Below, piece after piece: positions 36,142-44,485 of a DNA stretch of 64,000 nucleotides. A program made the translations under genes and the position numbers. Positions within the stretch are counted from its first letter, which is position 1; each line of letters opens with the position of its first letter. The notes beneath the pieces were generated by a model. That model did no database searches. It was given only the letters and a program-made list of their open reading frames with translations, and was not told where the DNA came from. Origin of the DNA: Sideroxydans sp. (lineage in GTDB: Bacteria; Pseudomonadota; Gammaproteobacteria; Burkholderiales; Gallionellaceae). Location of the stretch: the NCBI GenBank assembly GCA_028707175.1, contig JAQTUV010000002.1, forward strand, positions 496,001 through 560,000. The letters are read 5' to 3'.

Positions 36142-37412
36142 TCTGCCGTCAGCTCTTCCAGTTCGAAAGAGGCCGCCAACATCGCCAGCCTTGCCACCAC
36201 ACCGTAGGCGTAGAAGCGGTTAGGCGTATCGTCTGGCGCACAATCAGGATTGGGCAAGATGCAGCATTGTTCGAATGCCAGCGGCTCGAAGCGCATGCCG
36301 GGTGCATTCAAGTTCTCATCCACACCGCGATCGGTATGCACACGGTAGAAACCACCGACCACATAGCGGTCGATCATGTACACCACAGGCTCGGCGACTG
36401 CGCCGTTCAAGTCTTCAAAGGTATAGACCCCTTCTTGCACCAGCACGTCGGAGACTTGCATACCCTCTTTAACGACAGCCATCTTGTTGCGCTGTTTGCG
36501 GTTGAGGTCGCGCACTTCGCTGGCATCTTTTACCGACATGATGCCCATGCCATACGTGCCTGCATCGGCTTTCACGATGACGAAGGGGTCGTGCTTCACA
36601 CCATACTCGGCGTACTTGGCGCGTGTCTGTTGCAACACCAAGTCTACCTGTGCGGCGAGGCAGTCTTCACCCACACGCTCTTGGAAATTCACTTGGTTGC
36701 ACACGGCGAAATAGGGATCGATCAACCAAGGATCGATAGAAAGCATCTCCGCGAAACTGTTAGCTACCTGATGGTATGCCGCGAAATGTTTGGACTTGCG
36801 GCGCACATACCAGCCTGCTGCCAATGGCGGTAACACCGTCTGTTCCAAGTTCTTCAAGATGTCCGGCGCACCTGCAGAGAGGTCGTTGTTCAGTAACACT
36901 ACGCAAGGATCGAAGCCTTCCACACCTAGACGATTGCCTCTGCGCTCCAACGGCTCCAGCGTGAGCGAACTACCGTTGGTCAGCTCTAATGTGGTGGGTG
37001 CGGTGATCTCGGGTAACAGCGAGCCGATGCGTACATTCAATCCTGCCTGCCGCAACATCAGCGCCAACTGAGCCACGTTTTGCAGATAGAACTGGTTGCG
37101 CGTGTGGTTCTCAGGGATGAGTAATACGCCGCGCGCCTCAGGGCACACCTTTTCCAAGGTACTTTGTACGGCATGCACACACAAGGGCAAGAATTCGGGA
37201 TTGAGATTGTTGAAACCGCCGGGGAATAAGTTGGTATCCACCGGCGCTAGCTTGAAACCGCTATTGCGCAGATCGACCGAGCTATAGATCGGCGGCGTGT
37301 GCTCCTGCCATTGCGTGCGGAACCAATGCTCGATGGTGGGCTGTGCGGTGAGGATGCGTCGCTCCAATTCCAGCAACGGGCCTTTTAATGCGGTGGTGAG
37401 ATGCGGGACCAT
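36138..37412 (-). CDS. gshA: Glutamate-cysteine ligase, proteobacterial (ferrooxidans-type) GshA
   Basis: First enzyme of glutathione synthesis. The 424 residues belong to the GshA group known from Acidithiobacillus and many betaproteobacteria rather than the enterobacterial type. Visible blocks: YSSVDLRNSGFKLAPVDTNL, FPGGFNNLNPEFLP, LIPENHTRN, RRKSKHFAAYHQVAN, FVIVKADAGTYGMGIMSV and PVVYMIDRYVVGGFYRVH, an ATP-grasp-like ending. It heads the minus-strand run gshA-apbE-orf-EIIA-ptsH-ptsI. gshB, often next to gshA in relatives, is not adjacent here. Confidence 0.9.
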   Translation of the reverse strand: MVPHLTTALKGPLLELERRILTAQPTIEHWFRTQWQEHTPPIYSSVDLRNSGFKLAPVDTNLFPGGFNNLNPEFLPLCVHAVQSTLEKVCPEARGVLLIPENHTRNQFYLQNVAQLALMLRQAGLNVRIGSLLPEITAPTTLELTNGSSLTLEPLERRGNRLGVEGFDPCVVLLNNDLSAGAPDILKNLEQTVLPPLAAGWYVRRKSKHFAAYHQVANSFAEMLSIDPWLIDPYFAVCNQVNFQERVGEDCLAAQVDLVLQQTRAKYAEYGVKHDPFVIVKADAGTYGMGIMSVKDASEVRDLNRKQRNKMAVVKEGMQVSDVLVQEGVYTFEDLNGAVAEPVVYMIDRYVVGGFYRVHTDRGVDENLNAPGMRFEPLAFEQCCILPNPDCAPDDTPNRFYAYGVVARLAMLAASFELEELTAE

Positions 37413-37467
37413 GATGTGCTCGAAGGTTGATGAGTGAGCATTCTATCTGATGCGGCGGGACAAAATG

Positions 37468-37494
37468 AAACCGCCCGCGCGGGGCGGGCGGTTT
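37468..37494 (-). terminator. Terminator between the 37.5-kb lipoprotein gene and gshA
   Basis: The GC-rich hairpin AAACCGCCCGC/GCGGGCGGTTT is followed on the minus strand by a short T/A-rich stretch. It would stop transcripts from the large lipoprotein gene entering gshA. Confidence 0.8.
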
Positions 37495-37510
37495 ATGGCA
37501 TCGGAGAAAC

Positions 37511-37539
37511 GTAGGGCGGGCAAGCATTGCCCACCCTAC
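37511..37539. repeat. Extragenic palindrome GTAGGGCGGGCAA-N3-TTGCCCACCCTAC
   Basis: An imperfect 13-base inverted repeat of a kind widely dispersed in proteobacterial genomes. It is adjacent to the terminator downstream of the 624-residue lipoprotein gene. Confidence 0.7.
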
Positions 37540-37557
37540 CGGGCAAAACCTTTGCCC

Positions 37558-39432
37558 CTATTTGCACGAAAAACTACCTACATCACTTGGCCCATAATAG
37601 GTAATTCCAGACAACACTCCACTGGAATTCCACGATACGGCGATATAACTACCATCCCAATTCGTATTGCTAGGGTTAATAGCTCTATATAGTGGGAAGT
37701 TTGTATTTTCAGTGACCATAGATGTGTTTGCACCAGCCATCACAATTGTTCGGGTGGCTGTGCCGTCGGTTGCAGTTAGCACACCTGTAGCAGAATCGTA
37801 GGACGCACTACAAACCGTTCCAGCGGGTGTCGTACCTCCAGAAGCTGTATTGGTTAGTGTCAGATTCTGGAAAGAGGGCACGACAGCGGCAGAGCAGTAA
37901 GTGTGATAAACGAGACCAGAAAGAATTCCTGTCCCTGGGGTATGCGTCGTACAGAGATTTGTGGAGAACACTGGAGGGTTGGTTGCCGAGATTCCCCCAC
38001 CTGCCGCCGTGGTCGTAGCAGACGCGTCAGGCGTAGGCATGCTTTGAAGTGCGGCATTGACTGTTGCGACCCTGTAATAGTAAGTAGTACCAGCCGTTAG
38101 GCCAGTGTCGTTATAGCTTGTACCAGTGATGGGCGTTGCGGTGATCTTGTTGGCCAAACTGGTTGCAACGTATGCGGCATTTGCTCGATATATGTTATAG
38201 CCCGTTGCATTTGCCGCCGCTGTCCAATTCAAATTAACTTGAGATGAAGAGATCGTTGTTGCGGTCAGCCCTGTTGGCACTGCAGGAACTGTCGCCCCAG
38301 GAGTCGTCACCGTAAAAGTCCCTACAGTGACTGGCGTACCCGACGTCCCGCCGACAGTGATGGTGTGGGTACCTGCTGCCAAGCCTGCCGGTACTGTGAA
38401 AGTGATGCTGGTATTGCTTACGTTGGTGTATGGGCCTCCCGCATTGGTTGTTCCGAACTTGAAGGCAGGTGCTGGCGGAAAACCAGAGACGAGATTTGTT
38501 CCAGTAACAGTTACCGAAGTACCTACTGCACCAGTCGTTGGATTGAAGCCTGTGATCGATGGAGTTGGCGCTACCGACCCTCCGCTTCCACCTATCGCAC
38601 CACCCAACGAACCGCTAGGCAAAGTGAATGTTGGGATTGTTGGAGGCGTTGCGCCAACGGGAAGCACACTTGATGCGCCGCCGTTGATCGCACCTAAAGC
38701 ATTGTTGAAAGCGGACTGAGGAATGACCGCATTCACCGCACTACCTGCCGCCAACTGAGAAGCGATATTTTGCAAACGTGCGGGCAGATTAGCACCTGCG
38801 CCTTGCTGATTGATGACATGAGCCAAAGCGGTGAGTTTTAGGGTTGTGATGTTTGAGGTTTGTCCTTGCGCATTGAACACAGGCGCAGTCATGGCTTCCC
38901 CATAAGTCGAGCCTAATACGCTACTTGCCGCGCCCGTGATCGCCGCTACCGCTGAGGCTGCACTGAAGCCACTCGCAGGTAACATCGTTCTAGCCAACTC
39001 AGTCACGACTGTGACAGGAACACCAGAAGAAGCTTGTGCATCTGTTGCGGCTGGGATCAAACCACGCAACGGTGCACCTGCAGAAATAGTACCTGTTGCA
39101 CCTACGCCACTGGTTTCATCTAAGAACGTACCAGACACCTCAATGGTCAATGGATATGCCACATTCGCCGGATAAGTCACCGAAGCCACACCGCTGGCAT
39201 TGATGGTGCCGCCCGCACTAAGCGTGACCGCATTGCCGTTGGCATCGGTGAGAGTCACCGTACCGCTGGTGAACATGCCTTTGTAGGGAGTGATGGTCGT
39301 GGTTGTGGTTGCAGCTGAGCTGCTGCCGCTGGAGGAGCTACCTCCTCCGCATCCTGCAAGAATCAAGGCGGCTACGGCGGTCAGGGCAAAGCCGAGTTCG
39401 GTTGCTTTGCGTAGGCTGGGGGTGAGGTGCAT
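37558..39432 (-). CDS. Surface lipoprotein with IPT/TIG and fibronectin III domains
   Basis: A 624-residue lipoprotein. The signal ends LILAGCGGGSSSSGSSS, with Cys in the lipobox and a low-complexity Ser linker. Residues about 50-260 form an Ala/Thr/Gly-rich region of unknown fold (GTVTLTDANGNAVTLSAGG). Near 290-370 an IPT/TIG domain begins PSITGFNPTTGAVGTSVTV. Near 380-470 an Fn3 domain has PTGLTATTISSSQVNLNW and TYYYRVATVNA. A C-terminal beta-rich domain of about 130 residues has four cysteines (NLCTTH, TYCSA, TVCSAS, SFSCK). Probably outer-surface anchored; a role in adhesion is inferred from the domains only. Confidence 0.8.
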   Translation of the reverse strand: MHLTPSLRKATELGFALTAVAALILAGCGGGSSSSGSSSAATTTTTITPYKGMFTSGTVTLTDANGNAVTLSAGGTINASGVASVTYPANVAYPLTIEVSGTFLDETSGVGATGTISAGAPLRGLIPAATDAQASSGVPVTVVTELARTMLPASGFSAASAVAAITGAASSVLGSTYGEAMTAPVFNAQGQTSNITTLKLTALAHVINQQGAGANLPARLQNIASQLAAGSAVNAVIPQSAFNNALGAINGGASSVLPVGATPPTIPTFTLPSGSLGGAIGGSGGSVAPTPSITGFNPTTGAVGTSVTVTGTNLVSGFPPAPAFKFGTTNAGGPYTNVSNTSITFTVPAGLAAGTHTITVGGTSGTPVTVGTFTVTTPGATVPAVPTGLTATTISSSQVNLNWTAAANATGYNIYRANAAYVATSLANKITATPITGTSYNDTGLTAGTTYYYRVATVNAALQSMPTPDASATTTAAGGGISATNPPVFSTNLCTTHTPGTGILSGLVYHTYCSAAVVPSFQNLTLTNTASGGTTPAGTVCSASYDSATGVLTATDGTATRTIVMAGANTSMVTENTNFPLYRAINPSNTNWDGSYIAVSWNSSGVLSGITYYGPSDVGSFSCK

Positions 39433-39497
39433 GGTGTGTTTCCTAGTAAGAAGTTAAAGATTAAGTAAGTTGTGTCAAATCAAAAAGTCAGCAGCAT

Positions 39498-40352
39498 TTA
39501 AAAGTACCAACCCGCGCCGAGCGAAAAGATATTGGCCTTGTAGTCGAGTTTGTATGAGCTCTTGCTTCCGGGATTGTCAGACAGGTAGTCACGAACTTGT
39601 TTGAACGAAGCTTTTAGGCGGATATTGTTGGTCAACGTCCAAACAGCCCCCCCTTCAAAATGGCTATATCTAGGCTGTTTGCGAATGATGTTGATGGGGC
39701 CGAATGCAAAATCACCATACACCGCCACCGAGTCCAGCGGATTAAAGGTTGCCGAAACATCTAGAGGGAATGAGGTTGATACGTAGTCGTATCCAGAACC
39801 CGAATACGTGTTTGTTGAGGGAGCAGGATTGAGGTAGTTGGAACGTAGGTGATAATTAATTACACCATAGCCTAATGCATACGAAAGTGGAGCACTTTCC
39901 ATCCCCCAAAGTTTTCCGTGATACTCCAGACCCCACATGGCAGGGGCTGGGTCGGTGTTTTTTTTCGTCCACAGTTGCGAGGCATGACCCTCACTCGACC
40001 AGAAAAAACGATACAACTCTCCGTCATTGGCAACAGGATGGGGTTGCTCCCATGAGTAGGTATAGGTCGTGTCATGTGTCCTACCTAGCCATATATCTTG
40101 AGATTTTTCCTTGGCCGCTTTTTCGCGGGATAACTCTTGATTTACAGCACCAGCCAATGTGGCTGACATTGCGCCAGTACTATCGAGTAGTGACACCGAA
40201 TGTAGATTCAAGGTGAAGGCTGAACCAGATGTTGGTGTATATCCGAAAGTCTGGTGCTCATACATCAATGCATTGTCTCCGGCGAATGCCGTGAACGAAG
40301 CCGTTGCCGCTAAGCCTAACAAGCTAAGAGAAAGGATGTTTTTTTGATTCAT
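39498..40352 (-). CDS. Outer membrane beta-barrel protein, unknown function
   Basis: A 284-residue exported protein with signal peptide ending TAFAG. Alternating hydrophobic/polar strands run throughout (YALGYGVINYHLRSNYL, VAVYGDFAFGPINII, HFEGGAVWTLTNNIRLKASF) and it ends SLGAGWYF, the terminal Phe typical of BAM substrates. No family recognised. It lies between two lipoprotein genes on the same strand; GGAG lies 7 bases before the ATG. Confidence 0.75.
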   Translation of the reverse strand: MNQKNILSLSLLGLAATASFTAFAGDNALMYEHQTFGYTPTSGSAFTLNLHSVSLLDSTGAMSATLAGAVNQELSREKAAKEKSQDIWLGRTHDTTYTYSWEQPHPVANDGELYRFFWSSEGHASQLWTKKNTDPAPAMWGLEYHGKLWGMESAPLSYALGYGVINYHLRSNYLNPAPSTNTYSGSGYDYVSTSFPLDVSATFNPLDSVAVYGDFAFGPINIIRKQPRYSHFEGGAVWTLTNNIRLKASFKQVRDYLSDNPGSKSSYKLDYKANIFSLGAGWYF

Positions 40353-40373
40353 GTGCTACTCCTGAAATGGAAA

Positions 40374-40390
40374 CGGGCGCATCGCGCCCG
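40374..40390 (-). terminator. Hairpin after the 40.4-kb lipoprotein gene
   Basis: CGGGCGC-ATC-GCGCCCG followed on the minus strand by TTTCCATTTC. It lies between the stop of the 383-residue lipoprotein and the start of the barrel gene, so the two are probably separate or attenuated units. Confidence 0.65.
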
Positions 40391-40399
40391 CTGTGTTGA

Positions 40400-41551
40400 T
40401 TATTTGTAGTCGGCCTGATGATCCAATACATGCATGATCATTTGCAGATGCGCATCAGTAGATTTTTTGAAGGCGGCGGGGAATTTTGCGGACACGGGTA
40501 CGACTTCTTTTTCATCGAGTGCATCCGAGCCTTTTGAGTAATCGACGGTGACTGCACCATCGTCAACTTCAGACCAACGCGTGCCGTAAGCTTTTCCATC
40601 AGACATTAAATCGCCGATGAATCCGGAGCCTTTGCTACCGCGATCTTTAGGCGTAATGACAATTCCATTATCTACAGGGCTACCCCATAAAGTGAATGGA
40701 ATCTTGGCACCCACAGGGAAGGCATTGAACGCGGTTAAACGTGTACGGACCATTGGGGAATGTGTTTCGATCAACTCGGTCTTGATGGTGCAAGCGTCGT
40801 AGTTAAACTTCATTAGTTCGACTTCGAAGCCTACGGTAATAACGCCCGCACCTGATTTTGCGGCGGCATCCATTCGATGTGTAGGAATCGTGCCAGGTAA
40901 TACCACCACATCGAAATCATCGGCAGCGCCAAGTGGCAGGCTATATTCAAACATCGGAATCGCATTAGGTGCGTAAATCGAATAGCCCGCAGAATTTAAT
41001 TTTCCAATGGTCAAGAATGAATTGGGGAGGCGACCCATTACCGCATCCTTGCCATAGGAGTTACTGATATCAGGCGCAGTCAACTCAACATATTTGCCGC
41101 TATTCAATTTGCCTTTCAGCGCGATGCTGAATTCCGATTGTTTTTGTATGTCGGAAAAATTAACGACTTGGAACCCACGTTTTTTTAAGTCGGCAACAAA
41201 GCCCTTATACAATTCTTCAGTCACGGATTGAAACAGGGCGTCATCCCCTCTTAATGAGAAAAGATCAACAAAATTCCCTGTGCAATTTTTATCTTGGAGC
41301 TCTAGATGAGCACCTAGAGTTTCTCTGAAACGAACTTGAAATGCGCCTATCACGAATTTTTTCGTGTCCTTCAAACCATCTCCGTAATAATCAACCTTTA
41401 AACCAGACTTGATATCCGCACTGGGGGCCTTGGCAGCGGGGTCAAAATTGAACGCCTCTGGCATAGGAGGAGGTAATGCTTTACTTGCACAACCTGTGAA
41501 GATGATTCCTGCAAATAGGATTGAGGCTAGTTTGCCAAATTGAAACACCAT
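40400..41551 (-). CDS. Lipoprotein of unknown function
   Basis: A 383-residue lipoprotein with signal and lipobox FTGCAS. The body shows no recognised domain. It contains VRFRETLGAHLELQDKNC, a helix DALFQSVTEELYKGFVADLKKRGFQVV, and a beta-rich second half (GAGVITVGFEVELMKFNY). The ATG at 41551 is preceded by AGGGAG; a start at 41575 is less likely. It is divergent from the HK1-RR1 operon, and a palindromic C6 element (41628-41652) lies 77 bases upstream, so it is a candidate target of the adjacent two-component systems. Confidence 0.72.
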   Translation of the reverse strand: MVFQFGKLASILFAGIIFTGCASKALPPPMPEAFNFDPAAKAPSADIKSGLKVDYYGDGLKDTKKFVIGAFQVRFRETLGAHLELQDKNCTGNFVDLFSLRGDDALFQSVTEELYKGFVADLKKRGFQVVNFSDIQKQSEFSIALKGKLNSGKYVELTAPDISNSYGKDAVMGRLPNSFLTIGKLNSAGYSIYAPNAIPMFEYSLPLGAADDFDVVVLPGTIPTHRMDAAAKSGAGVITVGFEVELMKFNYDACTIKTELIETHSPMVRTRLTAFNAFPVGAKIPFTLWGSPVDNGIVITPKDRGSKGSGFIGDLMSDGKAYGTRWSEVDDGAVTVDYSKGSDALDEKEVVPVSAKFPAAFKKSTDAHLQMIMHVLDHQADYK

Positions 41552-41627
41552 GGTTATCTCCCTGAGTGGATGCAAATTAAAGTAGGAATATTGCAGGACG
41601 TAAGGTAAGAGTTGCCCAATCAGCGCA

Positions 41628-41652
41628 CAATCCCGCGAATGCGGGGGGTGGC
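41628..41652 (-). promoter_or_regulatory. C6/G3 palindromic element, copy A
   Basis: Minus-strand sequence GCCACCCCCCGCATTCGCGGGATTG. The core is CACCCCCC-N8-GGG, with the perfect inner hairpin CCCGC-ATTC-GCGGG. Copies D (63528) and A differ at only two of 25 positions; copies B and C are looser. It lies 77 bases before the divergent lipoprotein gene and about 55 bases before HK1. Confidence 0.7.
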
Positions 41653-41705
41653 TTTCGGTGGAGCATTTGTTAGAGTCGCATTCCCGATTTCATTTCCTTC
41701 CTCTA

Positions 41706-43820
41706 ATGCGACTGTTGCTGTCGAGACCGACCTATCTGCTAAGCGCGCTGTGGCTGCTATGCCTCGCCATGTGCGCGGGCTCCGCATTGTTCGCCGTCAA
41801 CGAGCCCTCGCTCGGCATGGCTTTTGGCGTGCGCGAGGATCAGGTCGTGGTCGAAAGGATCACTGCGCCGCAGGCCGCAGATGTTCAGCCCGGCGCGCGC
41901 GCGGTGCGTCTGAACGAAGTCGAGATCGTGCCGGGAGACTTGAACAACGACCCCGATATGACGCTCAACTTTAAAGAGTTTGTTGCGTTTTATGCCAAGC
42001 TGGATAAATTGAATGCCGAGATGCATAAGCAGACCGTCACGTTCACTTGGCTGGACGTACAGCATGTCGCGCATGAAACTGTGATCCAGCCACGGCCACG
42101 CCAGCTACATGACCTGCCGCCGATATTCTGGTTCGTCTGGTTCGTGGGCAGCTTGTGTTTGCTCATCAGTGTCTGGATCTATGTGCTCAAACCGCGAGAC
42201 TGGGGGGTGGCGATGTTCGCGTTGAGCGGGCTGATGCTGATGGTGAGCGCCGCTCCTACGGCCATCATCTACTCGCGCGAACTGGCGATCAGCGGGGAGT
42301 TGTTCCGCTTGATGATGTTGACCAACCATTTCGGTGCCCCGATGTACGGTGTGGCCATCGCCGCCATGTTTTTGTTTTATCCGAAGAGACTGATCAGGCC
42401 GCGTTATATCCTATGGATGGCACTGATTGCCACGGCGACCTTCAGCGCCGAGATTGCCCAGATCGGAAGCGCTAAGAACAACATCGTATTCATGGCCGTT
42501 GCGATGCTGATAACCGTCATTGCTGCCGTGATGCAATGGCGACTGACCCGGCAGCAACCGCTGGAGCGCGCTTCGTTGCGCTGGTTTTTTTTGACCACCA
42601 TAATCGGCCTGACGCTGCTGACGGTCACGATCATTATGCCCCCTCTGTTTGGCGCACTGCCACTGATGTCCACCGGTTATGCCTTCGGCTTTTTCCTTAT
42701 CATCTACATCGGCATCGCATTGGGGTTGCGCAAATACCGCCTGTTCGATCTGGACGAATGGGCGTACCGCATCTTTTTGTGGATGGCCGGGGCAACGGCG
42801 GTGATCACGATGGATGTGGTACTGATGACTTTCGGTATCGGGCAGACCGCTTCGCTCAGCGTCACCCTGCTGCTCTGCGGCGGTTTGTATTTCCCGTTCC
42901 GGCAATGGCTGTGGCAACGCATCGTGAACAAGCAATCGCCAAATTTCGAGAGCCTGTTGCCGGAGCTTTCTGCCATCGCCTTCACCACCCCCGCACAGGA
43001 ACAACAGGCGCGCTGGAGCGCATTGCTGAAGCGCGTATTTGACCCTCTGGAGATGAAACCTGGCGACGAGTCAGACGGAGCGGGCATTAGTGATGACGGG
43101 CTAGGCATGATCGTCCCAGGATGCGGTAATCTGCCCGTTTATAACCTGCGCTATGCAGGACGAGGGGCGCGCCTGTTCTCCACTCGAGATGCTGTGTTTG
43201 CAACCTCGTTGAGCCAGTTGCTACAACAGATTATGCAAGGGCGCACTAGCTACGAACAGGGTGTAGCACAGGAAAGAATGCGTATCGGGCGGGACCTGCA
43301 CGATAACATCGGCGCACGATTGTTGAAGTTGATTCATCAACTGCGGGGAACGCCGAGTGAAGATGTTGCCTATGAAGCAATGAAAGACTTGCGCACATCC
43401 ATTGCTGCTATGAATGTGCGCCCTGTGCCGCTGATAGATGCGCTTGCAGATTGGCGTGCAGAAGCCAGTTCACGTTGTGAGGCGGCGGATTGCCAATTAC
43501 ATTGGCAGCAAGAAGTAATCCCCGTCGAACTTGAGATTTCGTCTCGGTATAAAGCGATGCTGGAATCAATTCTTCGTGAAGCGTTAACCAATGCTTTGAA
43601 GCACGCAGCCCCTTCGGAGGTTGCTGTGAACTTTGAGATTGATATGCCGCGTCTAAAAATCTCGATAGAAAATAATGGTGAGATTGGCAATCCGCTGCTT
43701 TGGGAAAAAGGGTATGGCTTACGCAATATGCGGGGACGATTAGAAGAGGCGGGAGGTCAAATGCAAATTGCATCACAAGCAGACCAAGTACGATTGATAT
43801 TAACGGTGTCGCTACAATGA
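41706..43820 (+). CDS. Membrane sensor histidine kinase HK1 (NarL-family partner, ComP-like layout)
   Basis: A 704-residue sensor kinase. It has one N-terminal membrane anchor, an extracytoplasmic segment of about 110 residues that looks PDZ-like (VVERITAPQAADVQPGARAV, RLNEVEIVPGD), then about eight hydrophobic segments (residues 130-400). The cytoplasmic HisKA_3 domain follows with phospho-acceptor His in RIGRDLHDNIGARLL, the N-box REALTNALKHA and the G-box GYGLRNMRGRLEEAGG. A PDZ-like loop plus multiple membrane helices is the layout of ComP-type kinases that sense secreted signals. The ATG at 41706 gives a clean anchor; a GTG at 41658 is also possible. It overlaps RR1 by four bases. Confidence 0.85.
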   Translation: MRLLLSRPTYLLSALWLLCLAMCAGSALFAVNEPSLGMAFGVREDQVVVERITAPQAADVQPGARAVRLNEVEIVPGDLNNDPDMTLNFKEFVAFYAKLDKLNAEMHKQTVTFTWLDVQHVAHETVIQPRPRQLHDLPPIFWFVWFVGSLCLLISVWIYVLKPRDWGVAMFALSGLMLMVSAAPTAIIYSRELAISGELFRLMMLTNHFGAPMYGVAIAAMFLFYPKRLIRPRYILWMALIATATFSAEIAQIGSAKNNIVFMAVAMLITVIAAVMQWRLTRQQPLERASLRWFFLTTIIGLTLLTVTIIMPPLFGALPLMSTGYAFGFFLIIYIGIALGLRKYRLFDLDEWAYRIFLWMAGATAVITMDVVLMTFGIGQTASLSVTLLLCGGLYFPFRQWLWQRIVNKQSPNFESLLPELSAIAFTTPAQEQQARWSALLKRVFDPLEMKPGDESDGAGISDDGLGMIVPGCGNLPVYNLRYAGRGARLFSTRDAVFATSLSQLLQQIMQGRTSYEQGVAQERMRIGRDLHDNIGARLLKLIHQLRGTPSEDVAYEAMKDLRTSIAAMNVRPVPLIDALADWRAEASSRCEAADCQLHWQQEVIPVELEISSRYKAMLESILREALTNALKHAAPSEVAVNFEIDMPRLKISIENNGEIGNPLLWEKGYGLRNMRGRLEEAGGQMQIASQADQVRLILTVSLQ

Positions 43821-44464
43821 AAACGGCTTTGTTGTTGGAAGACTTGCCAGAGTCGCAAGTGGTCTTGATCGGTGTGATGCAGACCGCCTTTTCCAATATT
43901 CGAATAGGCTGTGAATCGAGTGTGAGTGGTGCGCTTGCGTTGGTAAGCCAATATCAATTTGATTTGGCGTTGATAGACCTTTCTTTACCCGATGGGGATG
44001 GAACGAGTGTCATTGAGGTGTTGGCCAGTCATAACCCAAAGTGCATGATTGTTGTTGCCACTATTTTTGACGACGACGAACACTTGTTCCCAGCGCTTCG
44101 AGCTGGTGCGCAGGGCTACTTACTGAAAGATCAGCCTACGGATCAATTGGTGAATCAATTGCGTGGCATCAGTGAGGGGCATCCGCCCTTATCCCCCGCT
44201 ATTGCGCGACGACTGTTAGACCACTTTCGCACAGAGTCGGAGCAATCATTGCCATTAGATAGAGCCGAAGATGCAACGCTATCGGTACGTGAACGAGAGG
44301 TGTTGATGCAACTCGCCAGAGGCTTAAGCGTTAGTGATATTGCGTTGCTGATGAAAATTTCTCGTCACACAGTTGGCGATCATGTGAAGAGCATCTATAA
44401 AAAACTCAATATTAGTTCGCGTGCCGAGGCGGCGATTCGTGCAAAGGGAATGGGGTTGCTCTGA
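43817..44464 (+). CDS. Response regulator RR1, NarL/LuxR type
   Basis: A 215-residue regulator with a receiver domain (acidic LLLEDLPES, phospho-acceptor in LALIDLSLPDGDGTS, GYLLKDQP lysine region). A C-terminal LuxR helix-turn-helix reads LSVREREVLMQLARGLSVSD and SRHTVGDHVKSIYKKL, followed by the RAEAAIRAK tail. ATGA overlap with HK1 shows a cognate pair. It shares the FDDDxHLFPALRAGAQGYLLKDQP block with RR2 at 46553, so the two systems arose by duplication and could cross-talk at the same DNA sites. Its 3' end faces the porin-like gene 21 bases away. Confidence 0.92.
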   Translation: MKTALLLEDLPESQVVLIGVMQTAFSNIRIGCESSVSGALALVSQYQFDLALIDLSLPDGDGTSVIEVLASHNPKCMIVVATIFDDDEHLFPALRAGAQGYLLKDQPTDQLVNQLRGISEGHPPLSPAIARRLLDHFRTESEQSLPLDRAEDATLSVREREVLMQLARGLSVSDIALLMKISRHTVGDHVKSIYKKLNISSRAEAAIRAKGMGLL

Positions 44465-44485
44465 CTTCTTTACAGCGGGACGGCT

